A stretch of DNA of 56,236 nucleotides, taken from assembly GCA_902779165.1 (NCBI GenBank), contig CACZAN010000035.1, forward strand, positions 1 to 56,236, read 5' to 3'. Below the pieces are notes generated by a model. The model did no database searches. It was not told the DNA's origin and saw only the letters and a program-made list of their open reading frames with translations. This DNA is from an uncultured Bacteroidales bacterium (GTDB lineage: Bacteria; Bacteroidota; Bacteroidia; Bacteroidales; Bacteroidaceae). Every line of letters starts with the position of its first letter. Positions within the stretch are counted from its first letter, which is position 1. Positions 33,867 to 43,688 of the stretch are shown piece after piece. The position numbers and the translations under genes were made by a program.

Positions 33867-36773
33867 ATGAATACTTTTCTTGAACACGTAGCCCAGTCGC
33901 TACTTCAAAAATACGGTTCCAACCTCAGCCAGGTAACAGTGGTTTTCCCGGGCAAGCGTGCCAGTCTCTTCCTCAATCAGGCGCTGGCCGAACAGTCTTC
34001 CTCGCCCGTCTGGGCACCTCGCTACCAAACGATCAGCGAACTCTTCCAGCGCGCCTCATCCTTTGCCCTGGCAGACCCCATCGAGAGCGTCTGCCGCCTC
34101 TATGCCGCCTATGCCCGTCATCTCGAAGACCCACAGCCCCTCGACCGATTCTGGTCGTGGGGCGAGATCCTGCTTTCCGACTTCGATGATGTTGACAAGC
34201 ATCTCGTTGATGCCCGCCAGCTCTTCTGCAACATCGCACAGCTCAGGGAACTTGACGACAACAGCTATATCACCCCCGAACAGGAAGAAGCCCTGCGTAC
34301 CTTCTTCCGTAACTTCTCCGTGGAGGAGAACAGCCAGCTCAAGGAGCAGTTCCTGCGCCTTTGGAACCACATGGGCGACATATACTCCGACTTCCTCGAA
34401 GACCTCCGCAGCCGAGGTGTCCTCTATGAAGGTGCCCTCCAGCGCGAGCTCATCGAACGCCTGCGCCGGCAGCGGCTCGGTGCTTCCGACGCCGAGGATT
34501 CTTCTACCTTCGGAAAGGAGATCTATGCCTTCGTCGGCTTCAACGTCCTCAATGATGTTGAGCAGGCACTCTTCGACGAACTGCAAGCCCGCGGTCAGGC
34601 ACTCTTCTACTGGGACTACGACCGATTCTACACCGATTGTGACCACGAGGCCGGTCATTTCCTTCGCCAAAACCTCCAGCGCTACGGCAACGAGCTGCCT
34701 GCCGATTATTTCGACAACTTCCGCCAGTCCAAGAACATCACCTTCATCACCGCTACCAGCGAGAACGCCCAGGCACGCTACATCCCCCAATGGCTGCAGG
34801 CACAGCTGACAAAGCGCGAGAATCGCACTGCCGTCGTCCTCTGCAACGAGCAGCTCCTGCAGCCCGTGCTTCACAGCATTCCCACACTTCCTGCCGACAG
34901 CGAATCTCCAGTGCCCGCCGGCACGCCCAAGGCCGTCAATATCACTATGGGATTCCCGCTCACCGAGACGCCCGTCTACAGCTTTGTTAAGGTGCTCGTA
35001 GAATTGCAGACCGAGGGCTACGACGCCTCACGTTCCCGATTTCGCCACTCGCAGCTCAGCGCCGTAGAGCAGCATCCTTTCATTCGCCTCGTGCCTGAGG
35101 AATTGTGGCGGCGCACCACCGATGAGGAAGCAGATCTCCTCGCTTATCTCCTTGAGAACCTCTCAGCCCTCTCTGCCTCCTTCGCCGAGAACGACACTTC
35201 CACTACTCCCTCCCCCGTAGTGTGTTCGACGGTTTCGCCGTCGAATCCCTCTCCCTCCCCCGACTTCCCGCCCATCTATCGGCAACTCTATGCCGAAGCT
35301 CTCTTCAAGACCTTCACCACCATTTCACGACTGCGCGACCTGATGAACGGCGACGATGCTGTTCTCGATGTCAGCGACCACACACTACGCAGAATTCTAC
35401 GTTCAATCCTCCAAGTGCAGAACGTCCCCTTCCACGGCGAACCCGCTACCGGCTTGCAGATCATGGGTGTACTCGAGACCCGTGCGCTGGATTTCGAACA
35501 CCTTCTTTTGCTAAGTGTCGGCGAAGGCTACCTACCCAAGAAAGTCGCCGACACCAGCTTCATTCCCTACAACTTGCGCGAGGCCTTCGGACTCACTACC
35601 ATCCGACACAAGATTGCAGTCTACGCCTACTACTTCTATCGTCTCATCCAGCGGGCCTCGCACGTCACCTTTGTATATAACGAGAGCAACGTCGGCGTGC
35701 GCCAGAACGAGCTGTCGCGCTTCCTGCGCCAGTTGCTCGCCGAGACCGACTTCCCCATCAGTGCCTTCCGCCTCGAAGCACCCACCAAGGTCATCGAGGC
35801 AGACCCGATTATCGTGGAGAAGTCCTTCGGCGTTATGAGCAAACTCCGACGAACCTACGACCTCAACAGTGCCGTGGAGGGAACAAAGACCTTTACTCTC
35901 TCCCCCACCGCCGTCAACACCTACACCACCTGTCCACTCAAGTTCTACTACTCCAACGTCTGCAACCTGAAGCCACCCCACGATCCGCAGGAAGAACTTG
36001 ATGCCCGCTTCTTCGGCGACATCTTCCACAAGGCAGCAGAACTCGTATACCGCCAGCTCACATCCGCTGGCGACCTCGTCCGCCAGCAGGACATTGAACC
36101 GCTGGTGGAGCACGACGGCCAGCAGCTGCAACCCATTATCCGCCAGGCCTTCCGCACAGTGTTCTTCCAGGACCGCCCCGAGGAATACAGCGGCATTCTC
36201 ATTATTGCCGAGCGCGTCATACAGGCTTACCTCGTACAGCTCCTGCGCCATGACCTCCGCCTCACACCCTTCACCGTCATCGGAGTCGAGAAAAGGTGCG
36301 AACAGATTCTCGCTATCGGAAATCTCCGCATCCGCACAGGAGGGGTCATCGACCGCCTCGATCAGGTTCGCGACCCCGAGGTCGAGGGTGGGGTAGCACT
36401 GCGCGTCGTGGACTACAAGACCGGCGGTCGGCCCGTGCCCGTACCAGATCTCGCGCGACTCTTCAAAGAAGCCGGTCAGCGCGAGCACTACGCCCTCCAG
36501 ACCCTGCTCTATTCCTCCATCATCGCTTCCCAACATCAGCTGCCTGTCACGCCATGCCTCTTCTTCGTACAGAAGTCCGGCAGTCCCGACTACAGCCCCA
36601 AAATCCGTATCGAGCGACAGCTGGTGCACGACGTTCGGCCTCTGCAGGACGACTTCATGCAGCAGTTCACCGACGTCGTTACAGAGATATTTAATCCCAA
36701 AGTACCCTTCACCCAAACCCAGAAGAAAGAATCATGCTCCACCTGCGAATTTGCTCAGCTCTGTGGTCGCTGA
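33867..36773 (+). CDS. addB: PD-(D/E)XK nuclease, AddB-like subunit
   Basis: The partner of addA, 12 bp downstream; 968 residues. The N-terminal part has a degenerate helicase fold (VTVVFPGKRASLFLNQALAE). The C-terminal nuclease shows IDRLDQVRDPE and VDYKTGG (D849, K851) and the iron-sulphur staple of AddB-type nucleases: C689 in CPLKFYYSN and the cluster C957, C960, C966 at the very C-terminus. A palindrome near residues 453-460 adds STVSPSN in a Ser/Thr/Pro-rich insertion, the same peptide as in the HU-CCDC81 protein. Its last 40 bp overlap the start of the next gene in another frame. Confidence 0.87.
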   Translation: MNTFLEHVAQSLLQKYGSNLSQVTVVFPGKRASLFLNQALAEQSSSPVWAPRYQTISELFQRASSFALADPIESVCRLYAAYARHLEDPQPLDRFWSWGEILLSDFDDVDKHLVDARQLFCNIAQLRELDDNSYITPEQEEALRTFFRNFSVEENSQLKEQFLRLWNHMGDIYSDFLEDLRSRGVLYEGALQRELIERLRRQRLGASDAEDSSTFGKEIYAFVGFNVLNDVEQALFDELQARGQALFYWDYDRFYTDCDHEAGHFLRQNLQRYGNELPADYFDNFRQSKNITFITATSENAQARYIPQWLQAQLTKRENRTAVVLCNEQLLQPVLHSIPTLPADSESPVPAGTPKAVNITMGFPLTETPVYSFVKVLVELQTEGYDASRSRFRHSQLSAVEQHPFIRLVPEELWRRTTDEEADLLAYLLENLSALSASFAENDTSTTPSPVVCSTVSPSNPSPSPDFPPIYRQLYAEALFKTFTTISRLRDLMNGDDAVLDVSDHTLRRILRSILQVQNVPFHGEPATGLQIMGVLETRALDFEHLLLLSVGEGYLPKKVADTSFIPYNLREAFGLTTIRHKIAVYAYYFYRLIQRASHVTFVYNESNVGVRQNELSRFLRQLLAETDFPISAFRLEAPTKVIEADPIIVEKSFGVMSKLRRTYDLNSAVEGTKTFTLSPTAVNTYTTCPLKFYYSNVCNLKPPHDPQEELDARFFGDIFHKAAELVYRQLTSAGDLVRQQDIEPLVEHDGQQLQPIIRQAFRTVFFQDRPEEYSGILIIAERVIQAYLVQLLRHDLRLTPFTVIGVEKRCEQILAIGNLRIRTGGVIDRLDQVRDPEVEGGVALRVVDYKTGGRPVPVPDLARLFKEAGQREHYALQTLLYSSIIASQHQLPVTPCLFFVQKSGSPDYSPKIRIERQLVHDVRPLQDDFMQQFTDVVTEIFNPKVPFTQTQKKESCSTCEFAQLCGR
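35225..35245. repeat. TTCGACGG palindrome inside addB, in frame
   Basis: TTCGACGG, TTTCG, CCGTCGAA; read as STVSPSN within VVCSTVSPSNPSPSP. The reading phase is the same as in both copies of the HU-CCDC81 gene although the host genes lie on opposite strands. Confidence 0.8.
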
Positions 36774-38014
36774 CCTTCCCCCTGCTCCTCGCTGCCCAGC
36801 TCCGCAGCTTTGACTTCACTGCTCCACAGCCCGACTACTCCGATGTCACCGGCTACGGCTACGACCTCGGCACCCGTCCCGCTACCGCGAAGGCTCCCCT
36901 GCAGCCATTCTATTTCTCCCTCCGAGTGCCCGACGGCAACTACCGCGTCACCGTCACCCTCGGGCATCGTCGCCAGGCAGCCAGCACCGCCGTCCGTGCC
37001 GAGTCCCGCCGTCTCTTCATCGAAGAGACTGCCACCCGCAAGGGAGAATTCCGAACCGTCAGCTTCCTTGTCAACAAACGCTCGCCCCGCATTGACGACA
37101 ACCTCTCCGTCAGCCTCAAACCCCGCGAGCTGTCATACCTCAACTGGGACGACCGACTCACCCTCGAGTTCGCCGGTCAAGCACCTGCCGTCAGCAAAAT
37201 CACCATCGAACCCGACACCACGGCAGCCACCCTCTATCTCATTGGAAACAGCACCGTCGTCGACCAAGAGAGTGAGCCTTACGCCTCCTGGGGACAGATG
37301 ATACCCCGTTGGTTCGGCGACCGTCTCGCTGTCAGCAACCACGCAGAGAGCGGCCTCGCCTGCTCCTCCTTCCTCGGACAGCACCGCCTCGACAAAATCC
37401 TCTCCACCCTACGTCCCCAGGACTACGTCTTCGTCGAATTCGGACACAACGACCAGAAGGAACACGGCGTGGGCGACGGAGCCTGGTATAACTTCAGCCA
37501 CAACCTCAAGATCTTCATTGACCGCGTGCGAGCAAAGGGTGCACAGATTCTCTTCGTCACCCCCACCCAGCGCCGAAACTTCGATGATCAGGGCCATATT
37601 AAGGAAACCCACGGCGACTACCCCGACGCCATGAGGGCCGTAGCCGCACGCGAACAAGTCCCCCTCATCGAGCTTCACGACATGACTCGCACCTTCTTCG
37701 AGGCACTCGGCGTCGAAGGCAGCAAGCGCGCCCTCGTCCATTATCCCGCCGGCACATATCCCCATCAGGACAAGCCCCTCGCCGACAACACACATTTCAA
37801 CCCCTACGGCGCCTACGAGGTCGCAAAGATGATTGTGCTCGGCATTCGTGCTCTCGATACCGCCCCGTCCGCTTCAGCCGCCCACTTCCTCCCCCTGCAG
37901 CAGGCCCTCGAACCCTCTTTCCCTCCCTTCGACCCCGCAACACCCGACGACCCCGCCACCCTCCGTCTGCCTGCCGCCAGTCGCGTCGACACCACCAAGC
38001 CCGACGGCAACTGA
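36734..38014 (+). CDS. Rhamnogalacturonan-acetylesterase-like SGNH hydrolase (CE12 type)
   Basis: A secreted SGNH esterase of 426 residues. The signal peptide is MLHLRICSALWSLTFPLLLA. An N-terminal beta domain (about 20-160) precedes the catalytic domain with S173 in LIGNSTVVDQES, the GHND block (residues 237-240, EFGHNDQKEHG) and the D-x-x-H pair in LADNTHFNPYG (D351, H354). This pattern is that of enzymes that deacetylate rhamnogalacturonan. The C-terminal 60 residues are Pro/Ala-rich. The start lies inside addB (40-bp overlap in another frame) and cannot be moved without losing the signal peptide. The SusC/SusD genes that follow may handle the same pectin-derived glycans, but they have a separate promoter. 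Confidence 0.88.
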   Translation: MLHLRICSALWSLTFPLLLAAQLRSFDFTAPQPDYSDVTGYGYDLGTRPATAKAPLQPFYFSLRVPDGNYRVTVTLGHRRQAASTAVRAESRRLFIEETATRKGEFRTVSFLVNKRSPRIDDNLSVSLKPRELSYLNWDDRLTLEFAGQAPAVSKITIEPDTTAATLYLIGNSTVVDQESEPYASWGQMIPRWFGDRLAVSNHAESGLACSSFLGQHRLDKILSTLRPQDYVFVEFGHNDQKEHGVGDGAWYNFSHNLKIFIDRVRAKGAQILFVTPTQRRNFDDQGHIKETHGDYPDAMRAVAAREQVPLIELHDMTRTFFEALGVEGSKRALVHYPAGTYPHQDKPLADNTHFNPYGAYEVAKMIVLGIRALDTAPSASAAHFLPLQQALEPSFPPFDPATPDDPATLRLPAASRVDTTKPDGN

Positions 38015-38155
38015 ATTAAAGACAAGAATTCTATCATCCCTCACACTCATCCCTCACCCCTCATCCCTCTTCCATCCATCATAATTACAATTAAGTAGCG
38101 TAAAGCGCAAGACATTTATACGTAACGCCAAATGCGTAAATACATAATAGTTCTT

Positions 38156-38275
38156 ACGTCTTCTTGTGTAAGCCGTGACGTCTTTTCGTGTAAGCCGTGA
38201 CGTCTTCTCGTGTAAGCCGTGACGTCTTTTCGTGTAAGCTGTGACGTCTTCTCGTGGAAGCCCATGCGTCTTTCT
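38156..38275. repeat. 22-bp tandem array upstream of susC
   Basis: Five full 22-bp units (38156, 38178, 38200, 38222, 38244) and a partial sixth share ACGTCTT, a TCGTG block and TAAGCCGTG. Odd units read CTTCT and even units CTTTT at the variable position. The array ends about 90 bp before the susC -33 box. Rotated, the unit aligns with the array at 54223 (CCGTSACGTCYTC, then TAAG). Confidence 0.9.
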
Positions 38276-38363
38276 ATTTGATCATGTATAAGGTATAATT
38301 GGGCTGTGCAGAGGGATAATCGTATTTATTTCGCACTCCAGACGTGGATTTTTGCTGTAATTA

Positions 38364-38395
38364 TTTGGAGGGAATGGGATTGGGGCTTATCTTTG
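38364..38395 (+). promoter_or_regulatory. Bacteroidota promoter of susC
   Basis: TTTG (38364-38367), 20 bp, TATCTTTG (38388-38395); the start codon is at 38430. The spacing is identical to the HU-gene promoter at 15333, which also lies below a 22-bp array. Confidence 0.8.
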
Positions 38396-38429
38396 TGGCC
38401 GAAAAACCTAATAACCTACAAGTGGAGGT

Positions 38430-41144
38430 ATGAAAAAATACGTATTCTTGTTTTGTCTTATGGTACTGGCGGCTGAACTGTCGGCACAGACGGTGCCTGT
38501 GGAGTTGACTGATACGACGCAACTAACAGATGCAACACAGATGGTGCAGCCGACACAGACGGTGCGGGTGGGATATTATCGTGGAAACCAAAATACGGTG
38601 GCCGGCGCTGTGGACAAGGTGACGGAGGAACGGATGAACAAGGGACTGATTACTTCGTCGCTGGACGCGCTGAGCGGTCAGGCTGCGGGGGTGCAGGTGA
38701 CGACGGGAGGTAATCAGGAGGCGATGGTGAGTGCCGTGCGTGTGAGGGGTACGACGTCGCTGACGGGTGCCAACGACCCGCTGGTGATCATCGATGGCGT
38801 GGCGGCTGACCTTGCCACGCTGTCGACGATTTATCCTGCTGACATAGAGAGCTTCACGATTCTGAAGGATCCCTCCCAAACGGCGCAGTATGGTTCGCGC
38901 GGTGCTGCGGGTGTCATTGAGGTGGCCACGAAGAAGGGCAAGCAGTCGAAGTTCCATATCTCGTATGATGGGGCTATCGGCTTTGAGCGTGTGTATAAAC
39001 GGGTGGGGATGCTGAATGCGAGCCAGTTCCGGCAGGCGGCAACGGCACTGGGACTGGACTACATGGATCGGGGGCAGGACACGGACTTTGGGAAGAGCAT
39101 AGAGCGGACGGGATTTGTGCAGAACCATCATATCGCTTTCGGGGGTGGCTCGGAGACGGCAAACTATAGAGCATCGGTGGGTATCATGGAGCACAAGACG
39201 GTGATGCAGACGAACAACTATCGGAACTACATCGCGAAGTTAGATGTCTCGCAGCTGGCGTTCGACAATCGTCTGAAGGTGGACTTGGGGCTGCTGGGTG
39301 CTTTCCAGCGGAACAACTACTTGCCAGACCAGCAGAAGCTGCTGTACTCGGCGCAGACTTTCAATCCGACTTTTCCGGCGGAACCGAAAGCCGACGGGAG
39401 CTATGAGCAGGTGACGGAGGCGCTGTGGATCAACAACCCGCTGTCGCTGCTGAAGATGAAGGACGACGAGGACAACGGCCACTTCAATGTGCACCTGAGT
39501 GCCCGTGCCACGCTGCTGGAGGGACTGGTGCTGAGGGCTTTCGGCTCCTACAGCTTCAACATGGTGAACAATGCGCACTATTATCCGACGGCGGTATGGA
39601 GTCATGGTGAGGCTTACAGAAGTGACAACAGGAGTGAGGAGTGGTTCGGGAATATTTCACTGGACTACACGCTGAATATGAAAAGCTCGATACTGAATGT
39701 GATGTTCCTGACGGAGGTGCAGAGCGATACGGACAAGGGTTTCAACGCGACGACGACGAACTTCTCGACAGATGCGTTCGGGTATGACAAGATGTCGGCA
39801 GGAGCTGCCCGGCCGTGGGACGGCACGGACTCGTACTACAAGAAATCGAACATGGAGTCGCTGCTGCTGCATGCGCAATATTCCTTATTAAATAAATACA
39901 CGTTGACGGCGAATGCGCGTATGGACGCGTCGTCGAAGGTGGGGCGGAATCATAAGTGGGGTTTCTTCCCGTCGGTCAGCGCAGCATGGATCATCAGCAA
40001 GGAGGCTTGGATGCAGGACCTGCAGTTCGTGAACAATGCGAAGCTGCGCATCGGCTATGGTCGTTCGGGTAACCTGGGGGGAATCGACCCGTATAACTCG
40101 ATGCTGCTGATTCAGCCGAATGGACTGGTGCCGATGAACGGCTCGCCGGTGACTACGTTGGGCATCATCCGCAACGCGAACCCGGACTTGAAGTGGGAGA
40201 CGAAGAGGGCTTTCAATCTGGGTCTGGACTTGCTGCTGTGGGATCGGCGCATAGCGCTGACGCTGGACTACTATCAGTCGAAGACGACGGATATGCTGTA
40301 TGTCTATGACGTGCCCGTGCCCCCGTTCACCTACAATAAGTTGTTAGCGAATATGGGATCGATGCAGAACAGCGGACTGGAGTTGGGATTCGGCATCACA
40401 CCGCTGAGGGAGAAGGATATGGAATTGACAATCAATATGAACTGGAGCCTGGAGCGGAACAAGCTGCTCTCGCTGGACGGAAACTACAACGGCCAGCAGC
40501 TGACGGCACCAACGATGAAGGGGATTTCGTCCCTTTGGGGGGCGGGATTCCACGGGAACTCTGATGTGGTGATGCAGGTCGTGGGGCAACCGATAGGGGT
40601 GTTTTATCTGCCCCACTGCAATGGACTGAAGACCTTGGATGACGGGTCGAAATACTATGATATTTCGGACGAGAAACAAATCTGCGGGCAGGCGGTGCCG
40701 AAGTTCATGATGGGTTCGAACATCGCCTTCCGCTATCGCCAGTGGGATGTGACGATGCAGATCAACGGTGCCTTCGGGCACAAGATTTACAACGGTACGA
40801 AGCTGACCTACATGAATATGCTCTCGATGCCGAATTACAACGTCATGCCGGGTGCTCCGGAACAGAATATCCAGGACCAGTCGATCAGTGACTACTACCT
40901 GGAGAACGGCAATTATGTGAACATCGACTACCTGACGGTGGGATGGAACGTGCCGCTGCGCTCGAAGTATGTATCCGGGCTGCGGATGTCGGTGTCGGTC
41001 AACAATCTGGCCACCATTACGGCTTACAGCGGACTCACCCCGATGATTAACTCGAGCGTGGTCAACGGAACGCTCGGTATCGACGATAAGAATGTGAGGC
41101 CGGTGTATCGAAGCTACACCTTTGGGTTGAGCGTGGTGTTTTGA
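38430..41144 (+). CDS. SusC-family TonB-dependent outer-membrane transporter
   Basis: A 904-residue transporter that imports oligosaccharides or peptides across the outer membrane with SusD. The signal peptide is MKKYVFLFCLMVLAAELSA. The plug domain is clear (ALSGQAAGVQVTTGGNQEAM, VRVRGTTSLTGANDPLVIID, ESFTILKDPSQTAQYGSRGA), followed by the barrel and a C-terminal YRSYTFGLSVVF. The carboxypeptidase-like domain usual at the N-terminus of SusC proteins is missing; the plug begins about 45 residues after the signal. It is somewhat short for the family. No sigma/anti-sigma pair or hybrid sensor is adjacent, so regulation may depend on the upstream array. Confidence 0.93.
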   Translation: MKKYVFLFCLMVLAAELSAQTVPVELTDTTQLTDATQMVQPTQTVRVGYYRGNQNTVAGAVDKVTEERMNKGLITSSLDALSGQAAGVQVTTGGNQEAMVSAVRVRGTTSLTGANDPLVIIDGVAADLATLSTIYPADIESFTILKDPSQTAQYGSRGAAGVIEVATKKGKQSKFHISYDGAIGFERVYKRVGMLNASQFRQAATALGLDYMDRGQDTDFGKSIERTGFVQNHHIAFGGGSETANYRASVGIMEHKTVMQTNNYRNYIAKLDVSQLAFDNRLKVDLGLLGAFQRNNYLPDQQKLLYSAQTFNPTFPAEPKADGSYEQVTEALWINNPLSLLKMKDDEDNGHFNVHLSARATLLEGLVLRAFGSYSFNMVNNAHYYPTAVWSHGEAYRSDNRSEEWFGNISLDYTLNMKSSILNVMFLTEVQSDTDKGFNATTTNFSTDAFGYDKMSAGAARPWDGTDSYYKKSNMESLLLHAQYSLLNKYTLTANARMDASSKVGRNHKWGFFPSVSAAWIISKEAWMQDLQFVNNAKLRIGYGRSGNLGGIDPYNSMLLIQPNGLVPMNGSPVTTLGIIRNANPDLKWETKRAFNLGLDLLLWDRRIALTLDYYQSKTTDMLYVYDVPVPPFTYNKLLANMGSMQNSGLELGFGITPLREKDMELTINMNWSLERNKLLSLDGNYNGQQLTAPTMKGISSLWGAGFHGNSDVVMQVVGQPIGVFYLPHCNGLKTLDDGSKYYDISDEKQICGQAVPKFMMGSNIAFRYRQWDVTMQINGAFGHKIYNGTKLTYMNMLSMPNYNVMPGAPEQNIQDQSISDYYLENGNYVNIDYLTVGWNVPLRSKYVSGLRMSVSVNNLATITAYSGLTPMINSSVVNGTLGIDDKNVRPVYRSYTFGLSVVF

Positions 41145-41220
41145 AAAGTTGAAAAGTTGAAATGTTGAAACGTTGATAAGTTGAAATATTGAAACGTTGA
41201 TAAGTTGAAATATTGAAATT
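41141..41220. repeat. TTGAAANN octamer array between susC and susD
   Basis: Ten octamers run head to tail: TTGAAAAG twice, TTGAAATG, TTGAAACG, TTGATAAG, TTGAAATA, TTGAAACG, TTGATAAG, TTGAAATA, TTGAAATT. The array begins at the susC stop codon. Confidence 0.85.
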
Positions 41221-41239
41221 TGAGTTTAGAAAATAGATA

Positions 41240-42832
41240 ATGAAAGATATGCGAAAGTATGTTGTTTTTTTATTGGTTGGCCTTGTGGTGATGCAGGCAT
41301 GCAGCCTGCAGGAGGACCCCCGAGACCAGATACCGGTGGAGGAGGCGTACACTTCGGCAACGTCGCTTTTCCAGAATACGGTGGCCACGCTGTATGCTTA
41401 TATCGGTGGCAGCGAAGAGGGCGAGGGGCTGCAAGGTACCTGCCGAGGGGTTTATGACCTCCAGACCTTCGGATCTGATGAGGCGATATTGCCCACACGT
41501 GGCGGAGACTGGTATGACGGGGGACTATGGGAGCAGATGTACTGTCATTCCTGGAAGGCGGGGCACTCGCTGGCTGGGAATGCCTGGCTCTATCTCTATA
41601 AGGTGATCACGCTCTGCAACCGCTCGCTGGAACAGCTGGCAGAGCACCGGTATTTGCTGACGGACGAGGACTTCTGGAGCTATTGCGCCGAGGTGCGGGC
41701 CTTGAGGGCCATCTATTACTGGTATCTCATCGACTTGTTCGGCAATGTACCCATTGTCACTTCGACGCGGGTGTCGATGCAAGAGGTGAAGCAGTCAAGT
41801 AGGGAAGAGGTCTTTCGGTTCGCTGTCAACGAGCTGGAAGGGGTGATGGACTACCTGCCTTATGAGTATAGTCAGAAGCAGAACCGATACTACGGGCGTG
41901 TGACCGCACCCGTAGCGACCTTCGCGCTGGCCAAGTTGATGCTGAATGCGGAGGTCTACAGTGGGCAGCCCCAATGGGAGCGGACGATCTATTACTGCAA
42001 TATCTTGGAAGGTATGGGCTATAAGCTGGAACCTTATTATACCTCGAACTTCGTCATCCGCAACGAGAATTCCTGCGAGAATATATGGACGATTCCCATG
42101 GATCGGGACCTCTATACCACCCTGCAGCAGAACATGCACCGTTCCTACCACTATCGTCATGCCAGTGCCTACGGATTCACGGGTGAAAACGGTTCCTGTG
42201 CCACGCGTCGGGTGCTGGAGATCTTCGGCTACGGCACCGAGGACGAGGACCCGCGGTTCTTCTTTAACTACTGGGCGGACGAAGTCTTTGACTACAACGG
42301 AGATTACATCCTCGACCGCAAAGGCAATCCGCTGGTCTATCATCCCTGGGAGGTGAAGCTGGACCTGAGCGGAAGTCCTTATGTCGAAACCGCAGGAGCA
42401 CGGATGAAGAAGTACGAGATCGACAGAAATGCTATGAAAGATGGCACACTGATGGATAATGATATCGTGCTCTTCCGCTTTGCCGACGTGTTGCTGATGC
42501 GGGCTGAGGCCAAGTTCCGACTGGGAGGAGCATCTTATGCGGATGAGTTTGGTATTACGGCCCAGCAGGACTTCAATGCTGTTCGCGATAGGGTCGGAAT
42601 GCCGCATCGGATAATCACCCTGCAGAACTTGCTCGACGAGCGGTTGATGGAGCTCTGTTGGGAGGGCTGGCGACGCCAGGACCTCATCCGCTTCGAACAG
42701 TACGAGAGTCTTTTCGAAGGTGATGAATTTAGTGACAAGGTCGATGAGAGCGATGGGCACACTCGTCTGTTTCCTATTCCTGGCGACGCTATGGCCATGA
42801 ACCACAACCTCGTTCAGAATCCTGGATACTGA
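41240..42832 (+). CDS. SusD-family substrate-binding outer-membrane lipoprotein
   Basis: The 530-residue lid and binding partner of SusC. The lipoprotein signal is MRKYVVFLLVGLVVMQAC (lipobox MQAC), beginning at the second Met. Typical SusD features follow: EEAYTSATSLFQNTVATLYA, EVRALRAIYYWYLIDLFGNV with the helical TPR-like repeats, ADVLLMRAEAKFRLGG and the C-terminal ELCWEGWRRQDLIRFEQYES. It follows susC after an octamer array and is almost certainly co-transcribed. It ends 16 bp from a convergent gene. Confidence 0.93.
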   Translation: MKDMRKYVVFLLVGLVVMQACSLQEDPRDQIPVEEAYTSATSLFQNTVATLYAYIGGSEEGEGLQGTCRGVYDLQTFGSDEAILPTRGGDWYDGGLWEQMYCHSWKAGHSLAGNAWLYLYKVITLCNRSLEQLAEHRYLLTDEDFWSYCAEVRALRAIYYWYLIDLFGNVPIVTSTRVSMQEVKQSSREEVFRFAVNELEGVMDYLPYEYSQKQNRYYGRVTAPVATFALAKLMLNAEVYSGQPQWERTIYYCNILEGMGYKLEPYYTSNFVIRNENSCENIWTIPMDRDLYTTLQQNMHRSYHYRHASAYGFTGENGSCATRRVLEIFGYGTEDEDPRFFFNYWADEVFDYNGDYILDRKGNPLVYHPWEVKLDLSGSPYVETAGARMKKYEIDRNAMKDGTLMDNDIVLFRFADVLLMRAEAKFRLGGASYADEFGITAQQDFNAVRDRVGMPHRIITLQNLLDERLMELCWEGWRRQDLIRFEQYESLFEGDEFSDKVDESDGHTRLFPIPGDAMAMNHNLVQNPGY

Positions 42833-42848
42833 CAGCCTGCGGGTTGAG

Positions 42849-43649
42849 TCAGGGCCGCAGGCGACGGATGTGCTGCTTCAGGATATGATAGGCAGGGTGG
42901 GGCATGGCACCGTGGTCGTAGCCCTGCATCTCGTAGAGGGTTACGTCTTTATGGCCCACGAGTTTCAGCATGCGCCAGAAATATGCCTGCTCCTCATAGC
43001 GGCCGTAGAGCTCCAGCTCGCGGTCTCCGGAGATGATGATGATGGGTGGTGCGCCGGAGCGTACGTAGGTGAGCGGGGCGTACTCATCGATGGTAGCCTG
43101 CAGAGGTGGGATGCCCTTCTGCTTGCGGATGTTGTAGTGGGTGATACATTGTCCGCTGAAGGGCACGAGGGCTGCTAAGGAATCGGCATCGACACCGTAT
43201 TTGGCCAGCCATTTTTTGTCGAGTCCAATCATATCGAGGAGGTAGCCCCCTGCGGAGTGGCCGGCGACGAAGATCTTGCGGGGGCTGCCACCGTATTTGC
43301 GGATGTTCTTGTAGGTCCAGGCGACGGCAGCTGCCGCATCGTCCAGAATGTCGTCGATGTTAGCTTTAGGCAGCAGACGGTAGTTGGCCGCGACTACGAC
43401 TAGTCCGCTGTTTTTGAGTTCGCTGTCAATGTGCTTGTTGCCGCCCTCGATGCCTCCCCCGTGGAACCACACCACAACGGGAGCGTCCTCGCGGTCCGTG
43501 GGATAATAGACGTCGAGCTTGCAGCGCTCTTGGGCGTAGGCATCGGTCGATGCAGTGTAGAGAATATCATTCTCATGCTTGTACTGAGCCAGGGTGATGG
43601 CCGGTACAAGCAGGAGAAGTACGATGATAGAGGAAGTTATCTTTCTCAT
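42849..43649 (-). CDS. Secreted alpha/beta-hydrolase (esterase/lipase, BD-FAE-like)
   Basis: A 266-residue hydrolase with a signal peptide (MRKITSSIIVLLLLVPAITL). The oxyanion-hole motif VVVWFHGGGIEGGNKH and the nucleophile motif FVAGHSAGGYLLDM are clear; Asp in SGDRELELYGRYEEQ and His in YDHGAMPHPAYH complete the triad. This resembles BD-FAE and CE10-type carbohydrate esterases that release acetyl or feruloyl groups. It lies next to SusD and the CE12-like gene region but is transcribed convergently, at the distal end of the housekeeping cluster. Confidence 0.85.
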   Translation of the reverse strand: MRKITSSIIVLLLLVPAITLAQYKHENDILYTASTDAYAQERCKLDVYYPTDREDAPVVVWFHGGGIEGGNKHIDSELKNSGLVVVAANYRLLPKANIDDILDDAAAAVAWTYKNIRKYGGSPRKIFVAGHSAGGYLLDMIGLDKKWLAKYGVDADSLAALVPFSGQCITHYNIRKQKGIPPLQATIDEYAPLTYVRSGAPPIIIISGDRELELYGRYEEQAYFWRMLKLVGHKDVTLYEMQGYDHGAMPHPAYHILKQHIRRLRP

Positions 43650-43688
43650 ATTCAGTCGTAATGGGGAACGGAGGTGATGGCAGGTCGT

